This document shows, piece by piece, positions 1 through 5,532 of a stretch of 5,532 nucleotides of DNA. The position numbers and the translations under genes are program-made. The stretch covers positions 1-5,532 of the forward strand of contig JAIELU010000146.1 of assembly GCA_019752775.1 (NCBI GenBank), in the 5' to 3' direction. The notes below the pieces were generated by a model. That model made no database searches, was not told the DNA's origin, and worked only from the letters and a program-made list of their open reading frames with translations. The stretch's first letter is position 1. Each line of letters starts with the position of its first letter. Source of the stretch: Campylobacterales bacterium. Its GTDB lineage: Bacteria; Campylobacterota; Campylobacteria; Campylobacterales; Arcobacteraceae.

Positions 1-12
1 TATTTTATATTC

Positions 13-42
13 AAAATACTGAATTTTCATTCAGTATTTTTT
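13..42 (+). terminator. Rightward intrinsic terminator of an off-window gene
   Basis: A perfect 12-bp stem (13-24 with 29-40, core AATACTGAA/TTCAGTATT) closes a 4-nt loop, and the right arm runs into six T residues (37-42). On the other strand the arm is followed by only four T and then GAATA, so the rightward direction is favoured. It presumably ends transcription of a gene lying left of the window. It also insulates the leader region from upstream read-through. Confidence 0.75.
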
Positions 43-55
43 ATTAATGATGTAG

Positions 56-82
56 AAAAAAGCCCCCATCTATTTATGGCTT
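56..82 (-). terminator. Leftward intrinsic terminator
   Basis: Read on the minus strand, AAGCC (82-78) pairs with GGCTT (64-60) and is followed by an uninterrupted T tract (A56-A61 on the plus strand). An alternative pairing extends the stem by AT/AT with a bulged GGG. The stem is short but G-C rich for this sequence and has a proper U-tail. It implies a leftward transcript arising between about 83 and 390. No open reading frame of note lies there on the minus strand, so the RNA would be non-coding or antisense to the leader, or would come from leftward read-through. Confidence 0.45.
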
Positions 83-114
83 GTGTAAGGCAACTGCAAG
101 TAAATTTAAAAGAT

Positions 115-144
115 TTTACATAAATATAAAAACTATGTTATAAT
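115..144 (+). promoter_or_regulatory. Sigma70-type promoter P1 with extended -10
   Basis: The -35 box TTTACA (115-120) and -10 box TATAAT (139-144) are 18 bp apart. The -10 box is preceded by TG at 136-137, giving the extended form TGTTATAAT. The predicted start is near 150-152. The transcript would run through the structured leader at 173-337 into the exonuclease gene, because no intrinsic terminator is visible in between. It shares the 14-mer ACTATGTTATAATA with the downstream promoter P2. Confidence 0.65.
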
Positions 145-172
145 AATATTTAACTTGTAGATAAAACAACAA

Positions 173-337
173 TTAGGAAGTCTTCTGCAGATTTATTACT
201 ATAAAGACTTTCTAAAAATATTAAGCCCCCTCATATTAAGACACTTACAGACCCATACATGTGTATGCAAGATTCCTAGATAAAGGAATGTTTTGAAAGT
301 TAATTCTAGTGATGTGATGATTAGGGGTAAATCACAT
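173..337 (+). ncRNA. Structured 5' leader or small RNA, class not recognised
   Basis: This stretch downstream of P1 is richer in G+C than its surroundings and contains four local hairpins on the plus strand. H1 is a 12-bp stem (173-184 with 204-215, one G-U) with a 19-nt loop that starts with the palindrome CTGCAG. H2 is CATAC/GTATG (254-258 with 263-267). H3 is ATTCCT/AGGAAT (272-277 with 284-289). H4 is ATGTGAT/ATCACAT (312-318 with 331-337). The H4 loop holds AGGGG (323-327), complementary to CCCCT (227-231), so a pseudoknot is possible. A competing long-range stem adds CAT/ATG (232-234 with 317-319). I do not recognise any named riboswitch consensus. It could be a regulatory leader of the exonuclease gene or an independent RNA. 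No U-tail terminator follows H4. Confidence 0.4.
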
Positions 338-353
338 ATAAATAGTTCTACTA

Positions 354-362
354 TGTTATAAT
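354..362 (+). promoter_or_regulatory. Extended -10 promoter P2 of the exonuclease gene
   Basis: TGTTATAAT (354-362) is identical to the extended -10 of P1. The -35 region is poor: CACATA or ACATAT lies at the usual distance, and the stretch matching the P1 -35 region (ATCACA, 331-336) is 20 bp away. Activity would therefore rest on the extended -10 or on an activator. The predicted start is near 368-370, giving a leader of about 20 nt that still includes the SD and excludes the structured region. Confidence 0.55.
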
Positions 363-374
363 ATAAAATATTTT

Positions 375-380
375 GAAGGA
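375..380 (+). promoter_or_regulatory. Ribosome binding site fixing the exonuclease start
   Basis: GAAGGA lies 7 nt before ATG 388-390. This decides the start: the in-frame TTG at 373-375 overlaps the SD, has no SD of its own and falls within a few bases of the predicted P2 transcription start, so it is rejected. Confidence 0.8.
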
Positions 381-387
381 AATTATA

Positions 388-3300
388 ATGGATTTATTTG
401 ATAAAGCAAGAAATAAAAGTTTAGACCCCGTAACAATATTAAAGGTTTTTGTAACACACGAAGAATCTTTAAGGATAGAATTACTTGAAAAATTAAAGAT
501 ATTATACCCAAATGATAATTTAAATGAAGATAATTTATTTGGATTTTTGGATCAGAAAATCGAATTAAGAAATACAAATAGTATTACTGAAGATATATTT
601 AGAAACACAATAGTTGATAATTTAACATCACTTTCTAACATGAATCCAGAAAATATTTTAAATATGAAAAATGAAACTAATTTTGCGTTAGATAATGCAA
701 AATTAGAATATGATATTTTTATAAAAGAGGCTAAATTATTTTTATCTGAGCAAGGAATTTTTGATTTAGATTCTGATGTTTATACTATTGGATATAATAA
801 AAGGGTAGCTTCTGATTTAATTCCATTTTGTTTAAACGAAGGTTTAGCTGGAAGTATGGTAGCTAAAGCAAAATCACCAACTATTTCAAATACAGAATTT
901 AGTAATAATTTAAGTATTCCTGATGTTTTAAAAAAAGAGCAATCATTTAACATTGCTTCATATGAGGTGCTTGAACAAATAAAACTACCAATAACAAAAA
1001 TTGATAATAATGGCATAGAATATTTAACACCAAGTCCAATTCAGCAACATGAGGAATTAAATGGAAATAATATTCTTAATGGAGATATTAAAATTTCCTT
1101 ACACCCTGTTCCAACAATTAGATGCAACGAATTTTACTTAATTGATTATGATAAAAATGGAACTCTTAAAAGATTTGATTTTAAAAATACAACTGCAAAT
1201 AAAGAAAATGTTTTAGAAACAATAAAAAAAACACTTTCTGGTATTTATGTTGTTGAGGGATTGTCTGCCGATGCAACATTTCCAATAAAAGGAAAATCTT
1301 TATTTGTTCATAAATTAGATTATGCTAAATTAAAAGAATATCAAGAATCTCCACAAAATATACCAAGTTACGAATATGAAATAGATAAAAATGGTTTTAT
1401 GGATATTAAATTTGATGAAAACTTTATTAAAAGTTATGAAACTTATGTTACCTTAAATGAAAATGAAAGATTTCAATATGGTTCAATTAAAAAAACTCAT
1501 TCTCTACAAGATATAGCTTTACATGCTTTAGATGCTTTTTCAAATAAAAACATATCTACCGCTGTTGATTTTTATAGAGATATTCAAGAAAAATTATCTA
1601 ATTTATTGAAAATAAGTGTTGTTTTAGAGAAAGATATTAAAAAAATAGGTATAAATGATTTTAATAGTCAAATTTTTGTTATTCAAAATTTATTAGTTAC
1701 ATTTTTAGAAAAAGAAATGTTATCAAATAATTCGTCAGAAATCTTTACAATTTTGACAGGTTTAAAAGAATATATAAATGAATCTACATTAGATCAAACC
1801 CAAGGTGATTTATTTAATGTATTAAATAACAATGAAATAAAAGAGTTATCGTTTGATTTCTTTGAAAGTATTATTAGTTTAAAAGATAAAAGAGAATTTA
1901 AAAACTTTCATCTTGAAGTTCCAAGAATGTATAGAGATTGCTGTAAAACAACTATTGCAAAAATTGATTATGCTTTTAATAAAATATTAGATTATGCACA
2001 TAAAGCAAATTCAGGAAGTTTGAAGAATGATAGAACACATGAAAGAAGGGTATTAGAAAATATATCAAGAGTTCAAAAAGAATTAGGAATTTCACCTAAA
2101 GAATTACTGGAATTTTATTTAAATTCACAGATAAATAAAACGCAAAAAAATATAGAAATATTAGGTGGAATTGTAGATGGGTTTAATGAAAATTTAGATT
2201 GGCAAAACTCAAATGATTTACCAGTTATAAATATTAATAATCTACCTATAAAACCAGAAAAAGGAAAAAGAATAATTTCATACGATTTAGAAACTGGTGG
2301 TTTAAAATCGGAAGTTGATGGTTTATCACAATTTACAGCAATGGTTGTTGATTTGAATTCTGATGGAAATGTAAAACAAAGATTTTTTGTTGATGAATAT
2401 ACAAATCCAGAAATGAATCCAATTCCAGTTATAGGAAAAGATGATAATGGTTATATTTTCGGAAATAATTCATATGAAGGAATTACGGATACAACTAATG
2501 TAATTTATGGTTATACTACTCCAACTCCAAGTAAATTTAGTATGTTAGATAATGACACATATCATTTATGGAAAACAAATAATCCTTCAGCTCCACTTTA
2601 TGATGCACAAGGCAATAATATTATATTCTTATATCCAGTACAAAATGTTGGAGCTGTTGATACTCATGGAATACAAAACGAACAATTAGTTGAAAAGCCT
2701 GCATTTAGAGAAATTTTATCGGGAGTTCAACAATTATTTAATTCTACTGATGCTATAATAGGCTTTAATATTATAAATTTTGACAACAATTTTATAACTG
2801 GATTAGCTAAAAAAAATGGATTAGAGTTAAATATTGATCCAAATAAAAATGTAGACTTAAAAGTTCTTGCTGGTGATTTATATACCTATACTCAAGTTAA
2901 AAACAATGTTTTTGAAGTATGGAAAAATGCAGACAAAATTAATTTAGATCATAATGTTAGATATGGAGGTAAAACATTAAATGCATTAAGTATGATGACT
3001 TTAACATCTCTTGAACCACGTTATGTTACAGGAGAAGAGGTTCATAATGCTTGTGCTGATACATTAATTACTGGAAACTTTGCTAAAAATGTTTTAGATA
3101 TTAGTAAATATGTTTTAAAAGAAATGAAATCTTTATCAAAAGAAGCTGAAATAAATTTTAAAGTTTTAGAAAATAAAAAAGAAAATTTAGAAACAAGTAA
3201 TGATAGCGATTTACTACTTACATTAAATATTTTTAAAAAAATTGAACCAGTTCATAATAATGCGATTGCTCACACAGCTTATGAAAGACAAATCAATCTT

Positions 3301-3408
3301 TTGAATGATATTGACCCAATTTTATCTAATATAGTTGAAAATGTTTTTGGTGATAAAACAGAAATTGATATTAAACAAAAATCCAAAAAAGAATTAGAAA
3401 TATCTTAA
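388..3408 (+). CDS. Large protein with C-terminal DEDDh 3'-5' exonuclease domain
   Basis: Predicted 1006-residue protein. Residues about 628-900 read as a DnaQ-like DEDDh exonuclease. Motif I is SYDLETGG (D633, E635), motif II is GFNIINFDNNF (D799) and motif III is HNACAD (H886, D891), so all four acidic metal ligands and the general-base histidine are present. THGIQNEQL (759-767) matches the HGI segment of the fold. Known for the family: two-metal removal of 3' nucleotides from DNA or RNA, as in proofreading and repair. Two features are odd. About 75 residues (681-755) are inserted between the strand ending TNPEMNPIP and the HGI segment. About 620 N-terminal residues show no motif I recognise; they are mixed, Asn/Lys-rich and without signal peptide or membrane segments. 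The C-terminal 100 residues are charged and probably helical. No polymerase motifs are seen. It may be a phage nuclease or replication/repair protein; the nuclease call is firm, the role is not. Confidence 0.85.
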   Translation: MDLFDKARNKSLDPVTILKVFVTHEESLRIELLEKLKILYPNDNLNEDNLFGFLDQKIELRNTNSITEDIFRNTIVDNLTSLSNMNPENILNMKNETNFALDNAKLEYDIFIKEAKLFLSEQGIFDLDSDVYTIGYNKRVASDLIPFCLNEGLAGSMVAKAKSPTISNTEFSNNLSIPDVLKKEQSFNIASYEVLEQIKLPITKIDNNGIEYLTPSPIQQHEELNGNNILNGDIKISLHPVPTIRCNEFYLIDYDKNGTLKRFDFKNTTANKENVLETIKKTLSGIYVVEGLSADATFPIKGKSLFVHKLDYAKLKEYQESPQNIPSYEYEIDKNGFMDIKFDENFIKSYETYVTLNENERFQYGSIKKTHSLQDIALHALDAFSNKNISTAVDFYRDIQEKLSNLLKISVVLEKDIKKIGINDFNSQIFVIQNLLVTFLEKEMLSNNSSEIFTILTGLKEYINESTLDQTQGDLFNVLNNNEIKELSFDFFESIISLKDKREFKNFHLEVPRMYRDCCKTTIAKIDYAFNKILDYAHKANSGSLKNDRTHERRVLENISRVQKELGISPKELLEFYLNSQINKTQKNIEILGGIVDGFNENLDWQNSNDLPVININNLPIKPEKGKRIISYDLETGGLKSEVDGLSQFTAMVVDLNSDGNVKQRFFVDEYTNPEMNPIPVIGKDDNGYIFGNNSYEGITDTTNVIYGYTTPTPSKFSMLDNDTYHLWKTNNPSAPLYDAQGNNIIFLYPVQNVGAVDTHGIQNEQLVEKPAFREILSGVQQLFNSTDAIIGFNIINFDNNFITGLAKKNGLELNIDPNKNVDLKVLAGDLYTYTQVKNNVFEVWKNADKINLDHNVRYGGKTLNALSMMTLTSLEPRYVTGEEVHNACADTLITGNFAKNVLDISKYVLKEMKSLSKEAEINFKVLENKKENLETSNDSDLLLTLNIFKKIEPVHNNAIAHTAYERQINLLNDIDPILSNIVENVFGDKTEIDIKQKSKKELEIS

Positions 3409-3409
3409 T

Positions 3410-3440
3410 AAAAAGTAAAAGCTTAAAGCTTTTACTTTTT
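3410..3440. terminator. Bidirectional terminator between convergent genes
   Basis: A 31-bp near-perfect palindrome, with arms 3410-3424 and 3426-3440 around a single central A. In RNA it would form a 13-bp stem (3410-3422 with 3428-3440) with loop TTAAA. The A5 and T5 ends supply the U-tract in both directions, so one element serves both genes. It begins two bases after the exonuclease stop and overlaps the first two bases (3439-3440) of the helicase stop codon, an economical arrangement typical of compact genomes. Confidence 0.85.
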
Positions 3441-5379
3441 ATTTTTCTTTTAATTGTCTTAATTTTTTAAACATCCCATCCTTGTTTATTATTTTTCTTT
3501 TTAAACAATTAAAAATAATCTCATCTACACCACCATATGATAATAAATCGTGATATGTACAATCTCTTGTTTGTCCAACTCTATGAATTCTACCCTCTGC
3601 TTGTTCTCTTGTTACTGAGTTAAAATTATTAGAATAATAAATAATTGTACAACCTTGAATTAAAGTAACTCCTGTTCCAGCACTATCACCAGTGGCAACA
3701 AGTATATCAAAGTCCTCATTTTTAAACTTATTAATAGCTTCTTCTGAAACTTTCTTTTTTAATTTTCCGTGTTTACAGATACTTTTAAATCCTAAATCAT
3801 TAAGCTTTGAATTAATTAAGTCAGCTTCTGCAGTAAAAGCACAAAAAATAATAATTTTTTCATTTTTATATTCAGTTAACAATTTTAATAATAATTTAAA
3901 TTTATTATTTATTTCTAGTTCATAAAATTTTCCATCCTTTAAATAAAATCCACCTTGAATTTGCATAATTCTAATAATGCTATCTTTTAATTGTTTATTT
4001 GAAAATGGAATAGAGGTTATTTTAATATGTTCTGGAATTGGTGTATCATTTAAAATATTTTGAATTAAAGATGACTGTTCTTCACTAGGTTCGTAATAAT
4101 GAACTTTATAAATCTGTTCTGGTAAATTTAATACATTTATTTTTTTTACAAAAGAAGCTTTGTTTTTCAATCTTGAAATAATTAATTTAGATAAATATTC
4201 TTTTTCTGGTTTTAAAATTAATTTTTCTACTCCACCAAACCCATTTTTTTCTTCAATATAAAAAAAATTTTTAAATTGATACCAGTTTGTTTTTTTATTT
4301 ATAATATTAAATATTTTTAATGTAACAAACATATCTTGAAATTCTTTTGGAAATGGTGTGGCTGACAATAAAAAAACTCTACTATTTTCAGATAAAATTG
4401 AAAATAAATATTTTGTTTTTTGAGCTAATGGGTTTTTTATATTATGAGATTCATCTATAATTAATAAAATTTTTCCTGATTTAATTTCAGAAATATATTG
4501 TTCTGTTATTGGCTGTAATTCTTTTATTTTATCTTTTAAAAGAATAATTTCAGCATTATTTTTTGTAGATTTAATTAAATTTTTTAATTCTAAAATTTCT
4601 TTTTTATTTCTTTCATTTTTTTCTAAATTTTTATTAGAAAAAACTAATATCTTTGAAATTAAATCTGAATCACAGTGTTTTTCTATTTCTTCTTTCCAAT
4701 TATTTATTAGATTAGCAGGAGGAATTATTAAGCATTTTGTTATTTCTCCGTTTTTTAATAAAGTACATGCTGCATCAATAGATGTTTTACTTTTTCCTGT
4801 ACCAGCTTCCATAAACATTCCATATTGATTATTAATTACAGCAAGCTTACTGACTTGATTTTGAAAATCATAAGACTCGTTTTTTTGAAATAATTGAACA
4901 TTTTCAATATCAACTAATCCATTTGAAGATACATTAAATAAATTTGTTGCAAAATGTAACTCTAACTCTTTTAATAACTCTTCGTCACTAACTATATTTC
5001 CAATATCATATTCTTTGGGTTTTGTATATTTATTTTGTGTGTTTATTTCATTTTGTTCTAATATATCATTGCATGATAAAGTAACTGGATGATTCTCCAG
5101 TAATTGTTCATTTGAAAAAACCACTTCTCCTTTAAAAATATTTTTTAAAAAATCAATATTATCAGAATCAGCCCAAATAAAATTATAATTATTAAAGCAA
5201 ATAAAAACGTTATTAATAAATAGATTAATTTTATTTTTTAAATTTGTATATTGTTTGTGAGAAATATTAAATTTTTGAAAACCTGAATTTAAACACTCTA
5301 AAACAATACACGCTTTCTCATCATTTTCATTAATTACTTTAAACTCAACAATATCTAATAAAATATCAATTTTATTCAT
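3439..5379 (-). CDS. SNF2-family (SF2) DNA-dependent ATPase/helicase
   Basis: Predicted 646-residue protein with two RecA-like lobes. Motif I is MEAGTGKSKTS (K196, S197), followed by Ia CLIIPPANLINNW. Motif II is LLIIDESHN (D309-H312) and motif III is LLSATPF (S339-T341). Motif IV is KIIIFCAF (about 508-515), V is ATGDSAGTGVTLIQG (from 562) and VI is QAEGRIHRVGQT (593-604). The DESH box with QAEGRIHRVGQ is characteristic of SNF2 proteins, which use ATP to translocate along duplex DNA and remodel protein-DNA or branched structures rather than unwind processively. Residues 1 to about 160 are unassigned. A Lys/Glu-rich, probably coiled-coil segment (about 250-290) lies between motifs Ia and II. 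The start is ATG 5379-5377, with GGAG five bases upstream. An in-frame ATG 13 codons earlier (5418) lacks an SD and falls inside a hairpin. A compact phage-type SNF2 helicase is most likely; the substrate is unknown. Confidence 0.92.
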   Translation of the reverse strand: MNKIDILLDIVEFKVINENDEKACIVLECLNSGFQKFNISHKQYTNLKNKINLFINNVFICFNNYNFIWADSDNIDFLKNIFKGEVVFSNEQLLENHPVTLSCNDILEQNEINTQNKYTKPKEYDIGNIVSDEELLKELELHFATNLFNVSSNGLVDIENVQLFQKNESYDFQNQVSKLAVINNQYGMFMEAGTGKSKTSIDAACTLLKNGEITKCLIIPPANLINNWKEEIEKHCDSDLISKILVFSNKNLEKNERNKKEILELKNLIKSTKNNAEIILLKDKIKELQPITEQYISEIKSGKILLIIDESHNIKNPLAQKTKYLFSILSENSRVFLLSATPFPKEFQDMFVTLKIFNIINKKTNWYQFKNFFYIEEKNGFGGVEKLILKPEKEYLSKLIISRLKNKASFVKKINVLNLPEQIYKVHYYEPSEEQSSLIQNILNDTPIPEHIKITSIPFSNKQLKDSIIRIMQIQGGFYLKDGKFYELEINNKFKLLLKLLTEYKNEKIIIFCAFTAEADLINSKLNDLGFKSICKHGKLKKKVSEEAINKFKNEDFDILVATGDSAGTGVTLIQGCTIIYYSNNFNSVTREQAEGRIHRVGQTRDCTYHDLLSYGGVDEIIFNCLKRKIINKDGMFKKLRQLKEK

Positions 5380-5384
5380 TTTTT

Positions 5385-5388
5385 CTCC
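5385..5388 (-). promoter_or_regulatory. Ribosome binding site of the SNF2 gene
   Basis: GGAG on the minus strand (CTCC on the plus strand), five bases before ATG at 5379-5377. It selects this start over the in-frame upstream ATG at 5418, giving a protein beginning MNKIDILLDI. Confidence 0.8.
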
Positions 5389-5408
5389 AAATATATTTTT
5401 AAGACAAA

Positions 5409-5453
5409 AACATATCAAAACATAGTATATTTATTAATTTATTTTGATATGTT
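5409..5453 (-). terminator. Long-loop hairpin between two leftward genes
   Basis: AACATATCAAAA (5409-5420) and TTTTGATATGTT (5442-5453) form a perfect 12-bp inverted repeat around a 21-nt AT-only-like loop. Read leftward, the stem ends in a T-rich stretch (TTTTT then GTCTT), so it may be a weak terminator for the gene ending at 5466. A -10-like TATACT (minus strand, 5429-5424) lies in the loop with no good -35 at normal spacing. The repeat could instead be a regulator's operator over the SNF2 promoter. The sequence does not decide between these. Confidence 0.4.
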
Positions 5454-5465
5454 AATTTTTTTTAA

Positions 5466-5531
5466 TCATTCTTCAATTATTAAGTTTAATTCATTAACTA
5501 ATTTTTCAGGAATATAAATTGATTTCTTTGC
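5466..5531 (-). CDS. C-terminal end of an unidentified leftward gene (partial)
   Basis: The last 21 codons and a TGA stop of a frame that enters from the right edge. The peptide includes SIYIPEKLVNELNLIIEE, a strand followed by an amphipathic helix. SIYIPEKLVNEL resembles the strand and first helix of ribbon-helix-helix (CopG/Arc-like) DNA-binding proteins, but the chain ends before a second helix, so a complete fold of that type cannot lie here. The coding call rests on protein-like composition and the fitting position upstream of a possible terminator. The gene runs in the same direction as the SNF2 gene, 86 bp upstream of it, so co-transcription is possible if the hairpin between them leaks. 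If TGA were read as Trp, only five more codons would follow. Confidence 0.5.
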   Translation of the reverse strand, partial: AKKSIYIPEKLVNELNLIIEE

Positions 5532-5532
5532 T

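Larger units (their letters stand above)
60..363 (+). repeat. Two diverged copies of a promoter-containing module
   Basis: Three blocks recur in the same order and orientation. AAGCCCCC is at 60-67 and 223-230, each followed within a few bases by CAT or ATC and then AT-rich sequence. TGCAAG is at 95-100 and 266-271. ACTATGTTATAATA is at 132-145 and 350-363, with a related ACATA..AATA stretch just upstream in both. The second copy is longer, with about 40 extra bases between TGCAAG and the promoter that include two hairpins. The 14-mer and the C5-containing 8-mer are unlikely chance repeats at this base composition. TGCAAG alone would be weak. Confidence 0.45.

Noticed and set aside
1..123. 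Open frame from the left edge to TAA at 121-123 (about 40 codons)
   Set aside because: It runs through a strong intrinsic terminator and a G/C-run hairpin, has unnatural-looking composition and no visible start. Forty open codons in one of several frames is not rare enough to claim a gene.
173..337. Known riboswitch, tRNA, 6S RNA, retron RNA or CRISPR-related RNA
   Set aside because: I find no matching core consensus (for example no T-arm GTTCRA or cobalamin box), no reverse transcriptase, cas or tnpB gene in the window, and no spaced direct repeats.
373..387. TTG start adding five residues to the exonuclease protein
   Set aside because: It overlaps the SD GAAGGA, has no SD of its own and lies at the predicted P2 transcription start; ATG 388 is well placed.
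780..1016. Minus-strand frame of 78 codons inside the exonuclease gene
   Set aside because: It is opposite a continuous coding sequence with no SD or recognisable protein; an antisense shadow. The same holds for minus 383-577 and plus 3692-3925.
388..3408. DNA polymerase with proofreading domain
   Set aside because: The exonuclease lies at the C-terminal end and no polymerase motif is visible before or after it; proofreading domains of family A and B polymerases precede the polymerase domain.
388..5379. Recoded genetic code (TGA as Trp) suggested by the strong AT bias
   Set aside because: Both long genes use TGG for Trp, contain no in-frame TGA and end in TAA.
5380..5418. Upstream ATG adding 13 residues to the SNF2 protein
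   Set aside because: No SD precedes it, it lies within a hairpin arm, and ATG 5379 has GGAG five bases upstream.
5466..5531. Complete ribbon-helix-helix antitoxin
   Set aside because: Only 21 codons are visible, and the protein stops after one helix, before the second helix the fold needs.

Overview
The window is very AT-rich DNA (by eye roughly a quarter G+C) with Shine-Dalgarno sites (GAAGGA, GGAG), sigma70-type extended -10 boxes (TGTTATAAT) and ordinary stop codons. No in-frame TGA is used as tryptophan. This points to a low-GC bacterium that uses canonical promoters and SD sites, such as a Bacillota, Fusobacteriota or Campylobacterota host. Bacteroidota is less likely. The gene content, a very large nuclease-like protein and a SNF2-type helicase without housekeeping neighbours, suggests a phage or other large mobile element. 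That is inference: no capsid, terminase, integrase or replication hallmark is visible, and the exact host cannot be named.

Layout. Positions 1-387 hold no convincing gene but are dense in signals: a rightward intrinsic terminator (13-42), a leftward one (56-82), a strong-looking rightward promoter P1 (115-144), a leader of about 200 nt with several perfect or near-perfect hairpins and a possible pseudoknot (173-337), and a second promoter (-10 box 357-362) just before the SD. The P1 and P2 regions share collinear sequence blocks and look like two copies of one module. Positions 388-3408 (+) encode a 1006-residue protein with a DEDDh 3'-5' exonuclease domain in its last 400 residues and a long N-terminal region that I cannot assign. 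A 31-bp near-perfect palindrome (3410-3440) ends this gene and the convergent one. Positions 3439-5379 (-) encode a 646-residue SNF2-family (SF2) ATPase with a complete motif set. Upstream of it lie a long-loop hairpin (5409-5453) and the last 21 codons of another leftward gene (5466-5531), cut by the window edge.

How the genes may work together. A 3'-5' exonuclease and a DNA-translocating SNF2 ATPase fit DNA replication, repair or recombination of a large element. They are convergent and separately promoted, so nothing in the sequence proves a joint system. The most unusual part is the structured, duplicated-promoter leader in front of the exonuclease gene.
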